Below are positions 1-10,184 of a DNA stretch of 64,000 bases, piece by piece. Numbering within the stretch: position 1 is the first letter of the stretch; every line of letters begins with the position of its first letter. The notes beneath the pieces were generated by a model. It had not been told where the DNA came from. It worked only from the letters and a program-made list of their open reading frames with translations, and did not search any database. Source of the DNA: Cercis canadensis (lineage: Eukaryota; Streptophyta; Magnoliopsida; Fabales; Fabaceae); contig QAOA01001143.1 of assembly GCA_003255065.1 (NCBI GenBank), positions 84,358 through 148,357 on the forward strand, given 5' to 3'. Both the position numbers and the translations under genes were made by a program.

Positions 1-747
1 ATAGGGAGTGCCGTATAGGTAAGTTAGAAAGAGAAGGCAGAAAAACTGTGCTTGGGCAGGGGCAACAGTTGAGAACAGAAACCAATTGCCACTGTCTTGA
101 GATATGTTAGGAACTGAAGGCTATTCCCAATTAGAGACTTCTTATGTTGAAGTTTCCAGATATAAAGGGATCAGAGTGTGTATGCCAGCAACCCTTTCTC
201 AAGTATTCTCCTTCATTGCATTGATCCCGGATAACTAAGCTTCCAATCAGGTGAACTGTCAGAACAATAAAACTTGATTACTTTAAAATCAAAACAAAAT
301 TTGTTGGTAAAAAGCAAGTGCTTAGAAACAAATCACTTGACAGTACAATTGAAACTAAAAACGAAAAAAGTTAATACTTCAAAGTAAATGCAGAATCAGC
401 CAGGTTTAATAAAATAACTAAGGTTAAAATATCAAAGTTAAGCAATCACAATGAATAGAATTGAAATGGTTATTTACTGTATATAAGCATATATGGTCAT
501 CAAAACAAACCTCAAAGATGAGAGAATAATATCAGTGAGTTCATTTGATTTGACAAAGAGCCAAGTTGCCACTTATTGTCAAGGTGAAAACACCAATACA
601 TAATTGGAATTATAAATATGATTAAGGTTCATTTAATGAATACTAAAATACAGAAAAAGAATGATGACTAGTAGCAAATTTAATGTATTACCAAGCAAGT
701 ACCAGAATGGAGATAGGATAAATTTCAAAGAATGAAGTATAATCAGT
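1..747 (-). repeat. 3' flank of truncated LRR copy A
   Basis: This stretch lies downstream (minus strand) of the LRR fragment. Positions 1-582 recur without indels at 6390-6971 with one difference found by eye (451 versus 6840), and again, more diverged, at about 9430-10012 beside the full NB-LRR gene. No coding region is supported here. It is the shared 3' flank of a tandem NB-LRR family. Confidence 0.85.
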
Positions 748-2282
748 TCAGATAAGCTTTTTGTCAATACGTATTCGGGAAATGTGAGCAATCTTTGGCC
801 AGTCTTCCCCTTGCTTCCTCTGGCATCGTTGTTTGAGGAATGGACAATCCCAGATATATAGATCAGAAAGGGAGGCAGGAAGATTGGCAGGCATGAACTG
901 AAGTTCTGAGCAGCTTCCAATCCCCAGATTCTTAAGAGATGTTAGGTGCTGAAGACCGTTCTCACATAGAGATTTCAGATTTTGAAGCTTCCGGATATAA
1001 AGGGATGTGAGAGTGGATGGTAGAAGCTCTTTCTCTGGAAATGATTCCCCATCTTCACATTCGCCCCTAATACCAGAGCTTCCAAGAGAAGGAAGTATTT
1101 GCAAGTTCCAGTTCTTCCTGCTTGCAAAGAGTCTGTTGCAGTAAGAGATCTCAAGTGACTGCAAACTGGATGGCAAACCCCCTTCTGGAAATGACTCAAG
1201 CTCTGGACAATGCCACATTGTCAAAGTCACAAGGGAAGAGAGTAACATATTCATCTGTTCAGGAAGCGACCTCAGCTTCTTACATTGGTCAATTCTGAAA
1301 TAAGTTTGTAGCTGGGAGTCCACCATCTGGAAAAGACACAAAATTGGGACATGCACTGATTCTTAAGGAATTGGGGGATGTGAGATATTGCACGTGATCC
1401 CTTGAAACTGAAATAGATTCAAGATTTTGACTTCCATGTATGTGAAGATGATTCAGTTTCGGGAAGAAACCTAATATGAAGGACTTCAGAGAATCACAAC
1501 TACATTTTATGCATAAGCTCTCAAAAGATGCAAAGCATTCATATATTGGAAAGTCTATTCTCCCACAATTTGCAATATTTGTTAAGAACGATTCAACCTA
1601 AAAGTTTAAGCTTTTAAGTGAAAACTCATGAATGATTTTATATTTAACACATCCCCACAAGCAAAAACCGAGGGCGGGGATTCAATCTCCTAACTATTTA
1701 GTCAAAGAGGCTCTGATATTATGTCAAGAACCGATTCAACTTAAAAACTTAAGCTTTTAAGTGAAAACTCATGAATAACTATTTAGTCAAAGAGGCTCTA
1801 ATACAATGTCAAAAACTAATTCAACCCAAAAGCTTAAGCTTTTAAGTGAAAACTCATAAATAATTTTATATCCAACAATATTAAGTGACCATATTTTATC
1901 AGCCATACTACCATCAGGAAGCCTCTTGAGATATTGACAGCATGACACATTCAATTTTTCAATACAAAAGTTTTCTTTGGCAGTTCCCTCGAACAGGAAC
2001 TCTAATGAATCATATCCACCGACTGTCAGCTTCAATAATTGGGGTGGAAGTTCCTCTGGTGACACCTTTTCACAATATTCTAACTGAATTTCACAGACAG
2101 CATTTGTCCTTGGAAGTACAGCGACAAGTTGCTGACATTTTGTTATTACAAGTTTTGTTAAAGAAGGAAGGCTCCGATGAAGGCCTTTCATCAGGTTTGG
2201 ACAATTTTGTATATAAAGCTTTTGAAGAAAAGGAAATGTTGTATCTGCATTTTCATTAGTGAAAGGAACCCATTCTTGCCAC
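748..2282 (-). pseudogene. Truncated NB-LRR paralogue (LRR part only)
   Basis: The minus strand encodes the C-terminal LRR half of a CNL protein, closely matching the last part of the full gene at 10185-13955. It runs from about WQEWVPFTNE to the shared C-terminus ending DKKLI. Homology stops abruptly at about 2282, so the CC, NB-ARC and first LRRs are absent. A 298-bp TRIM interrupts it at 1580-1877. Near 1310 five bases present in the full copy (within aagtcaagtttg) are missing, which shifts the frame. It therefore cannot make a normal receptor. It could be transcribed as an LRR-only fragment, but nothing shows that. Its divergence from the full copy is low, so truncation was fairly recent. 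Confidence 0.85.
1580..1877 (-). mobile_element. TRIM-like LTR element with three terminal-repeat units
   Basis: A 298-bp insertion is absent from the paralogous LRR gene at the matching site (near 11020). It is bounded by 5-bp direct repeats ATATT at 1575-1579 and 1878-1882. It starts TGTTAAGAACG and ends ATATCCAACA, the TG...CA ends of LTR elements. About 70-bp repeat units lie at 1580-1649, about 1721-1776 and about 1806-1877. On the minus strand the units are followed by sequences like TRTATTAGAGCC, resembling an initiator-Met tRNA primer site. It has no coding capacity and fits a terminal-repeat retrotransposon in miniature, a small fossil dependent on other elements. Confidence 0.75.
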
Positions 2283-2707
2283 AATCATAAGAAATTGGGA
2301 ATGTCATAACAAAAGATTGAGTAATACCAGATGATCTAAAACCAACAAAGAGGATCAAAGGGTAACAAAATACAGAAATCACTGAATTGAGAGTTAATTA
2401 TTCTCAAATTAAATAATCAAAAGTTCCTCAAAAGGTGTAAAACTAAAGAACTAGTATGTAATTGCCTCGTATAGGCTACTCAATAACCTTCATCCTATTA
2501 TAATAAGGAATCGTAATCGGAATAGCCAACAAATCCTTATGGGGATAGGAATAAAATCATAATCCACCTTATTACAAGATATCCTAAAATCCAAACAAGT
2601 AAACATACATTCTCCCAATTACAAACCCTAGATTCCAAATCATAGAGTACATAAATAAAAGATTAATTTCATATACACCCGTAATGCATTGCCATAGTTC
2701 ATATAAG

Positions 2708-4461
2708 TTATTTGTGAAATTCCATGACTCCCAAGACGGAGTAAGCACGACAAACAATTGGAAACTAGAAAATCCTGAAGATTTGCACAAAGCCTCAAAT
2801 TCTTTCTCGGTTCTTTCCCTTCCACCAGCCTGCATAAACATGATGTTGTCAAGAGAAGAAGCATATTGAGCAGCAGTGGTTGTCTCAGGCACTTCAGGCA
2901 TTATCATGTCGATCAAAATCACTTTTCCATTTTGTGGCAGCACTTTATGGCAATTCTTCAGAAGTATTAGACATTTTTCATCATCCCAATCGTGGCATAC
3001 AAACTACAAAACATAGCCAATTGGAGATTTATTGTTCACTTAGTATATATCATCTTAGATCATTAGAATTCTTTCATAATTTATGATCAAAAGTGTAGGC
3101 AACTAACCTTCATCATTATGGCATCACCCTTCGGAACACTTTTAAACATATCTCCTCCGACATGCTCCAGTCCTTCACACAATAGAAAAAAAAAAAAAAT
3201 TAGCTTAGCACGAAAGGTTATCAATAATTGTTTTTTCTTATATAAATTGGAAAAAATCTCTTTAACTTTTTTTTTCATACATGCATGGAAAGAAATAAAA
3301 GGCAAAAGCAAATTTTAATTTGAGTATCTAACATTCTAAAATTTTACGGAGGACAAAATAGAGAGTTTGTAAAATACCATGATATGATGGAGCGTCTTGT
3401 ATCACTTGAGGCAAATCGAAATTAATACCCTTTATTAAGGGGTATTTGGAGACCACCATTTTGAGGCTTAGCCCAATACCACCTCCTACATCAACCAACG
3501 TTGATATTCCTTCAAATCCTTTATAAATTTGAAGAATTTTCTTCATATTTACACTGGACAAGTCAGCCATTGCGTTATTAATGGCTTGGTTTAGTTTTTG
3601 ATCTGTTTCCATAAACTCGAACATGGACTTCCCATGAACCTTTTTGAATAAATCAATGTCATCGTCAAGAATTGCTTCCTTACAGTTCAGCCTATGATTG
3701 TAATTCAAGGAAAAAGCCAAGAGATGATTAATAAAAAAAATAAAAAAAAAGGATAAAACTCATGATTAATTTTCTTTCCAAAAGCCAGCTCCGAAATCTT
3801 CACTATGAAAAAAAAAATATATAAGCCACTAAACTTAGGCTAATAGTTAGCATTTTAAGTAATTTATTCAAAACTTTGCTTTTAAACTTTCCTTCTGCCA
3901 TATACAAAAGAAGAGTCAAACACCATTACCACCAATACTACTACGATTTAATTAAAACCTTCTACTGCCTTGTGATAAATATAATATACATAAATTTAAA
4001 TAATGTAAAAAAACAAAATAAACGAAAAGCTTTGAAGAATTCACTTACAAAGTCTCAAATACTTCTCGATTACTACATAAGTGTGTGAATGAGACCAAGG
4101 AGTGCCCATCCTCATCACGAACAAAGTATTTACCGACTGGAGAAAGTCCATAAAGTCTCTCAACCGCACCGTCTTTTCCGGTATGCATGGAGGAAGTAAG
4201 AAGAGAGTGACTAGTTAGAAGACGAAGCATTCGCTCAAGCTTGTTAGGCAAGGTAGGGTATTGGTTTGGAAGCTGAGAAGCAATTTCAGAGGATGTCATG
4301 AATCCACCAAGTGGGTTTCCTTTAGCAATTATCTCAAACAAATTCAGCTCAATGGCAGCATTTAGAATTGCTGGCAACACATTTATAGTAGATACTTGCA
4401 AAGCAAGGAGGCAAGCTTCATCTTCAATTTCGTGAGTGGAGATTTTCCCATCAGAACCCAT
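2708..4461 (-). CDS. COMT/N-methyltransferase-like SAM-dependent O-methyltransferase
   Basis: Four exons (4461-4049, 3691-3378, 3172-3108, 3003-about 2708) with GT-AG introns encode a class II plant small-molecule methyltransferase, most like caffeic acid OMT or anthranilate N-methyltransferase. It would move a methyl group from SAM to a phenolic or amine in the cytosol; the substrate cannot be read. Residues 1-100 are the dimerisation domain. The SAM loop VDVGGGIG is at 204-211 and the catalytic His at 268 in CHDWDDEKC. The Glu that follows it in COMT (E297 of alfalfa) is Asp here (296); the later Glu in GGRE (327) is kept. In exon 4 near 2750-2758 the frame departs from the family: the read frame runs on to 2584, while the conserved ending VMEFHK plus stop (2708) lies one frame over. 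This suggests a one-base loss, or a sequencing error. Consensus length would be about 362 aa. Confidence 0.85.
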
Positions 4462-4802
4462 ATTTGCTTTGTTCGGTTTTGCAATGTTTTGTAATGTTTT
4501 GCAATGTTTGCAGTTTGCAGAGTATGGATTTTATAGGTAGATCATGAACAAGACTTGCCACATGCTAATTTTATTAATGAGTAATTTAAGATTATTTTCG
4601 TTTGTTAGTCCTAATTGTAAGGCTGGGGCACATAAAAGGTCATGCGACATGTGCTGATAGAGAAGATCGATTATTTTATTTTGATCTTAAAACAAAAGGC
4701 ACCCTTACTAGTGAGTGGCTATTGACTATTCTTTACCAAAGTACTATTCTAAATTATTTGTGAAAGAAACATGAATTATATGTAGGATTTGCTGGTTCTG
4801 GT

Positions 4803-5039
4803 ATGTTTCACGCGGGTGTTCTAGAGACCAACAGTTTCATTTTCTTTTATACTAAAATATATGCACCAATCTTGTCTTATACATACCAAAAAGGCAAAAA
4901 CTCATTTGCATTGATAACCCCTTTAGTTATTTCAGATGTCATTCTTGTTCCCCATTTAAAGTTTTTAATCATATTTCCAACATGTGTCATCTTGGAGTCA
5001 AGAATAATCTGCTTCTCATTTTTCCCACCCATCTATTAA
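4803..5039 (+). mobile_element. Copia-like pol fossil fragment, copy 1
   Basis: A short conceptual translation contains VISDVILVPHLKF, which resembles the protease/GAG-pre-integrase stretch of plant Ty1/copia polyproteins (typically DVLYVPxLKxNLISV). It is a small fossil shared by both intergenic duplicates, so it predates the tandem duplication. No other part of the element is recognisable around it. Confidence 0.4.
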
Positions 5040-5076
5040 ACGATAACCAATTATGTATCACGAATCAAGATGTAGG

Positions 5077-5450
5077 GAGTTGTTGTGCTACCCTCCCTCT
5101 AAAGTCAAGGGTAGTACTATCACTCTTTTAAAAACTTCAAATTTTTAGACCAAACTAGTCCCAATTTTTAGACTCATTACAAAGTTCTTGTGAATTAGAT
5201 TGACTCAATGAGTCAGAAACAATTATACATTATCAATAGTGACATAAATTGGATTAAATAGAAATTTTGAAGAAAAAGTCTAAGGACCACTTTTCTTTTA
5301 TGGTCGAATTGATGCACCTTTATTAATATTTAATTGTTTTGACTCACATGGGATCACATCGATTTTGCAAGAGCTTTGTAACAAACCTTAAAACAAAAGT
5401 TGCTTTTGTCTAAATTAAAAGTTTAGAGGAGTGGTAGCATAGCAAATCTC
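5077..5450. mobile_element. MITE, GCTATGCTACC-type TIR, first in copy 1
   Basis: The left end (gttgtgctaccctccctcta) and the reverse complement of the right end (gagatttgctatgctacc) match as imperfect terminal inverted repeats. The internal sequence has no coding capacity. The right end is shorter here than in the duplicate at 7353-7750. Superfamily not assigned. Confidence 0.6.
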
Positions 5451-5524
5451 GAAAATATAAAATTTACTAAAATGTTGAATTACAAAAAAAAAATATATAT
5501 ATATCCTAAAATTAAAATTGTTTA

Positions 5525-5880
5525 AGAAAATTGCTATGCTACCTCCTTTTGAAGTAGGGGTAATGCTATCTCCTCCCTTAAAACTTATTTTTTATTTTTT
5601 TTTATAAAAATAATTCTTGTTTTAGGGCTCAATACAAAGCTGTCATAAACTAGAGGCATTAGTCAAAATAATTAAACAATAGCTAATATGCATAAATTGT
5701 GAGCCCAATTTATACCACATATGCTAATGTCTAATTGCTTTTACTTCGGTCACTATGATACACAATAGCTTCACAATATGGCCAAAACCTTAGATTACTT
5801 TGTTTTAAGAGAAGAGTTTTGAGAGAGGTGATAGCATTATACCTCACTTATAAGGGATGATAGCATATATAGCAACTCTC
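5525..5880. mobile_element. MITE, GCTATGCTACC-type TIR, second in copy 1
   Basis: The left end (attgctatgctacctcc) pairs with the right end, whose reverse complement reads gagttgctatatatgctatc. Spacing, length (about 355 bp) and TIR similarity show it belongs to the same family as the element at 5077-5450, in an adjacent position. Noncoding. Confidence 0.6.
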
Positions 5881-6389
5881 ATTATTCAACAACCACAATA
5901 ACGAAATATGCCTATAATCAACAATTTTTTTAAAACAATTTTTTTTTTCGATTTAATAAAGTATATATTGCAACACCTCATAATGAAAAATTAAAGAAAA
6001 AAAAAAAACTCACCATAAGTTTGATATTTTTTTTTCCCGTAGACACTGTCAAAAGCACTACAATTTTTCATGCATATTAAACCTTTTAAATTGTGATCAT
6101 TATACATAAAATTAGATTTTGAAACATTAAAATTGAAATGGATTAGGTTGGATTGGAATGACCACTTCTATTTCAATCTTTACTTTCACCTACAATGATA
6201 TAGTAATCCATCCATTTCATTTTGTTCTGGTGTTTGCTACATGGAATTAACATGAAACAGAATCAGAGTTTGATTAAGTGAGAATAAATAAAAACAAAAC
6301 TTACACCAAAAAATAAAAAAAGAAAAGAAAACCAAAAGTAATTTAGTCTTGACAACTTGTAATCACCCTCTTGCATCATTTTTGTAGCG

Positions 6390-6971
6390 ATAGGGAGTGC
6401 CGTATAGGTAAGTTAGAAAGAGAAGGCAGAAAAACTGTGCTTGGGCAGGGGCAACAGTTGAGAACAGAAACCAATTGCCACTGTCTTGAGATATGTTAGG
6501 AACTGAAGGCTATTCCCAATTAGAGACTTCTTATGTTGAAGTTTCCAGATATAAAGGGATCAGAGTGTGTATGCCAGCAACCCTTTCTCAAGTATTCTCC
6601 TTCATTGCATTGATCCCGGATAACTAAGCTTCCAATCAGGTGAACTGTCAGAACAATAAAACTTGATTACTTTAAAATCAAAACAAAATTTGTTGGTAAA
6701 AAGCAAGTGCTTAGAAACAAATCACTTGACAGTACAATTGAAACTAAAAACGAAAAAAGTTAATACTTCAAAGTAAATGCAGAATCAGCCAGGTTTAATA
6801 AAATAACTAAGGTTAAAATATCAAAGTTAAGCAATCACAGTGAATAGAATTGAAATGGTTATTTACTGTATATAAGCATATATGGTCATCAAAACAAACC
6901 TCAAAGATGAGAGAATAATATCAGTGAGTTCATTTGATTTGACAAAGAGCCAAGTTGCCACTTATTGTCAA
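6390..6971 (-). repeat. 3' flank of LRR copy B, cut at an assembly joint
   Basis: Collinear and almost identical to 1-582 (one difference seen). The copy ends exactly at the single N at 6972. In copy A the same sequence continues into the LRR fragment and methyltransferase, so the coding part of copy B is simply not present in this window. Confidence 0.9.
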
Positions 6972-6972
6972 N
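6972..6972. other. Single-N joint hiding part of a tandem unit
   Basis: Sequence left of the N matches copy A up to base 582. Sequence right of it matches copy 1 from about 4714. The joint therefore skips the equivalent of 583-4713, about 4.1 kb holding an LRR fragment and a methyltransferase. The N most likely stands for a gap, not one base. Confidence 0.75.
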
Positions 6973-7063
6973 AGTGGATATTGACCATTCTTTACCAAAG
7001 TACTATTCTAAATTATTTGTGAAAGAAACATGAATTATTAATGTAGGATTTGCTGGTTCTTGT

Positions 7064-7351
7064 ATGTTTCACGTGGGTGTTCTAGAGACCAACAGTTTCA
7101 TTTTCTTTTATACTAAAATATATGCACCAATCTTGTTTTATACATACCAAAAAGGCAAAAACTCATTTGCATTGATAACCCCTTTAGTTATTTCAGATGT
7201 CATTCTTGTTCCCCATTTAAAGTTTTTAATCATATTTCCAACATGTGTCATCTTGGAGTCAAGAATAATCTGCTTCTCATTTTTCCCACCCATCTATTTT
7301 GAAATGGATGATCAAACGATAACCAATTATGTATCACGAATCAAGATGTAG
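7064..7351 (+). mobile_element. Copia-like pol fossil fragment, copy 2
   Basis: Duplicate of the fragment at 4803-5039, part of the repeated intergenic block. It shows the same resemblance to the copia protease/GAG-pre-integrase junction and extends slightly further than copy 1. Fossil. Confidence 0.4.
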
Positions 7352-7352
7352 G

Positions 7353-7750
7353 GAGTTGTTGTGCTACCCTCCCTCTAAAGTCAAGGGTAGTACTATCACT
7401 CTTTTAAAAACTTCAAATTTTTAGACCAAACTAGTCCCAATTTTTAGACTCATTACAAAGTTCTTGTGAATTAGATAAACTCAATGAGTCAGAACAATTA
7501 TACATTAGCAATAGTGACATAAATTGGATTAAACAGAAATCTTGAAGACAAAGTCTAAGGACCACTTTTCTTTTATGGTCCAATTGATGCACCTTTACTA
7601 GTATTTAGTTGTTTTGACTCACATGGGATCACATTGATTTTGCAAGAGCTTTGTAATAAGCCTTAAAACAAGAGTTGTTTTTGTCTAAATTAAAAGTTCT
7701 GAGGAGTGGTAGCACTACCACTTTAGAGGGGTGGTAGCATAGCAAATCTC
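7353..7750. mobile_element. MITE, GCTATGCTACC-type TIR, first in copy 2
   Basis: Duplicate of the element at 5077-5450. It keeps a longer right end with an extra gtagcactaccactttag segment, so its right TIR is a better mirror of the left. Copy 1 probably lost that segment between short repeats of ggtagca. Confidence 0.6.
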
Positions 7751-7814
7751 CAAAATATAAAATTTACTAAAATGTTGAATTACAAAAAAAAAAATCATAA
7801 AATTAAAATTGTTT

Positions 7815-8170
7815 AAGAAAATTGCTATGCTACCTCCTTTTGAAGTAGGGGTAATGCTATCTCCTCCCTTAAAACTTATTTTTTTTTATTTTTTTATAAA
7901 AATAATTCTTGTTTCAAGGTTCATTGCAAAGCTCTCATAAACTAGAGAAATTAGTCAAAATAATTAAACAATAGCTAATATGCATAAACTGTGAGCCCAA
8001 TTTATACCACATATGCTAATGTCTAATTGTTTTTACTTCTTCACTACGATACACAAGAGCTTCTCGATAAGGCCAAAACCTTAGGTTACTTTGTTCTAAA
8101 AAAAGAGTTTTGAGGGAGGTGATAGCATTATACCTCACTTTTAAGAGATGATAGCATATATAGTAACTCT
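7815..8170. mobile_element. MITE, GCTATGCTACC-type TIR, second in copy 2
   Basis: Duplicate of 5525-5880 with the same imperfect TIRs and length. It lies directly before the solo LTR. Confidence 0.6.
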
Positions 8171-8209
8171 CATTATTCAACAACCACAATAACAAAATAT
8201 GCCTATAAT

Positions 8210-8522
8210 TGTAGTGGCCTTTTTGGCAGCCCAAATCCCAAGAGGCCCAATAAGCCAAAAAGCCCATTTCACCAAGGCCCATAACCGAATCTGCCAGCTC
8301 ATGCTTCCGTTTTTACTCAAAACCCCTATAAATAGCCTACCCATTGCAGGTAACAGACTTTTTGGACATTTGATCATTAAAAACCCCTTTTAGCTTGGTT
8401 TGATCTAATTTAATCTTCGAAGCCCGAAAACAAGAGTCTGGCCTTTCTTTTCTACTTGTGCAGGTTAGCTGACTTCACCCGATCTCCATGACACGACCCA
8501 ACCTCAAACTCAGGCATCATCA
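8210..8522 (+). mobile_element. Solo LTR with 5-bp target duplication
   Basis: A 313-bp insertion begins TGTAGTGGCC and ends GGCATCATCA, flanked by ATAAT at 8205-8209 and 8523-8527. The duplicate intergenic copy has the empty site with a single ATAAT (about 5914-5918). A promoter-like CTATAAATAG lies at about 8327. No internal retrotransposon sequence is present, so this is a solo LTR left by LTR-LTR recombination. Family not identified. Confidence 0.85.
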
Positions 8523-8700
8523 ATAATCAACAATTAATTTAAAAAAAATATTTCAACTTAATTAAGTATTGCAACACCTCATAATGAAAAATTAAAGAAA
8601 AAAACCTCACTATAAGTTTGATATTCTTTTTTCCCGTAGACAACTGTTAAAAGAACTACAATTTTTCATGCATATTAGAGCTTTTAAATTGTGATCATTA

Positions 8701-8732
8701 GGCCCGCTTTGATATAAAGTAGAAACCATTTT

Positions 8733-8767
<35 letters not shown>

Positions 8768-9139
8768 CAATATTTAGATAGAGTCCGTTTTTGTTATTAG
8801 GAATATAAGGGAATGATAATGAAATATCCATGGATTAGTGTGTGCTTGATGAATCATTCTTTGGATAATTTTTCTTTAACATTTAAATAAATATTAATAT
8901 GAATCAAAATTATGATTAGGTTATATGTATGGGAGTTTATATTAATAATGGGGTCAATTGTAAGAAACCACCTTTAACTTTGGATTATTGCAATTTACCC
9001 TCTAGTGCTTATAAATCAAGCAATCAACGTCTAAGATTTCAAATTTGTGCAAAGAAGACCCCTTTTATTAGGCTTTCATCCACTTTTTAGATGAAACCAG
9101 TCTCATGTGCTCTGCAATCTACCCATTAAGGTATGATAC
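8701..9139. other. Insertion of unknown type in intergenic copy 2
   Basis: About 439 bp are present here but absent between catta and tacat in copy 1 (near 6100). The insertion starts ggcccgctttgat and holds a (TA)n run at about 8737-8765. I see neither TIRs nor a target duplication, so it may be an insertion here or a deletion in copy 1. Confidence 0.6.
8737..8765. repeat. (TA)n microsatellite
   Basis: Uninterrupted TA dinucleotide run inside the 8701-9139 insertion. Similar runs lie at about 14632-14659, 31887-31909 and 42811-42836. Confidence 0.9.
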
Positions 9140-9429
9140 TACATAAAATTAGATTTTGAAACATTAAAATTGAAATGGATTAGGTTGGATTGGAATGACC
9201 ACTTCTATTTCAATCTTTACTTTCACCTACAATGATATAGTAATCCATCCATTTCATTTTGTTCTGGTGTTTGCTACATGGAATTAACATGAAACAGAAT
9301 CAGAGTGTGATTAAGTGAGAATAAATAAAAAATAAACTTGCACCAAAAAATTAAAAAAAAATAAAAGAAAACCAAAATTAATTTAATCTTGATAACTTGT
9401 AATCACCCTCTTGCATCATTTTTGTAGCA

Positions 9430-10184
9430 ATAGGGAGTGCCGGATAGGTAGGTTAGAAAGAAAAGGCAGGAAAACTGTGCTTGGGCAGGGGCAACAGTTG
9501 AGAACAGAAATCAATTGCCACTGTCTTGAGATATGTTAGGTACTGAAGGTCATTCCCTTTTAGAGAGACTTCTTATGTTGAAGTTTCCAGATATAAATAA
9601 AGGGATCAGAGTGTGTATGCCAGCAACCCTTTCTCAAGCATTCTCGTTCATTGCATTGATCCCGGATAACTAAGCTTCCAATCAGGTGAACTGTCAGAAC
9701 AATAGAACTTGATTACTTCAAAATGAAAACAAAATTTGTTGGTAAAAATCAAGTGCTTAGAAACAAATCACTTGACAGTACATTTGAAACTGAAAACAAT
9801 AAAACTTATTACTTCAAAGTAAATGCAGAATCAGCCAGGTTTAATAAAATAACTAAGATTAAAAGATCAAAGTTAAGTAATCACAGTGAATAGAATTGAA
9901 ATGGTTATTTACTGTACATAAGCATATATGGTCATTAAAACAAACCTCAAAGATGAGAGAATAATATCAGTGAGTTCATTTGATTTGACAAAGAGCCAAG
10001 TGGCCACTTGCTGTGAAGGTGAAAACACCAATACATAATTGGAATTATAAATATGATAAGAGGTCCATTTAATCAATACTAAAATACCGAAAGAAAAATG
10101 ATGACTAGCAGCAAATTTCATGTATTACCAAGCAAGTACCTGAATGGAGATAGGATAAATTTCAGAGAATGAAGTATAATCAGT
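9430..10184 (-). repeat. 3' flank of full NB-LRR gene (copy C)
   Basis: Matches 1-747 and 6390-6971 with several per cent divergence. It is the shared downstream flank and probably contains the 3' UTR. No separate gene is supported. Confidence 0.75.

Larger units (their letters stand above)
4462..6389. other. Intergenic stretch, tandem copy 1
   Basis: There is no host gene here. The stretch from about 4714 is repeated at 6973-9429 with small divergence. It contains two MITEs sharing TIR sequence and a short copia-like fossil. It separates the methyltransferase from the next LRR copy. The methyltransferase promoter must lie at 4462 upward. I saw no clear TATA box that I would defend. Confidence 0.7.

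Noticed and set aside
1580-1877. CRISPR-like spaced repeats
   Set aside because: Three units of about 70 bp with TG...CA ends and a target duplication are a TRIM in plant DNA, not a CRISPR array.
8177-8393. Short ORFs on both strands
   Set aside because: They lie inside the solo LTR and have no protein family match.
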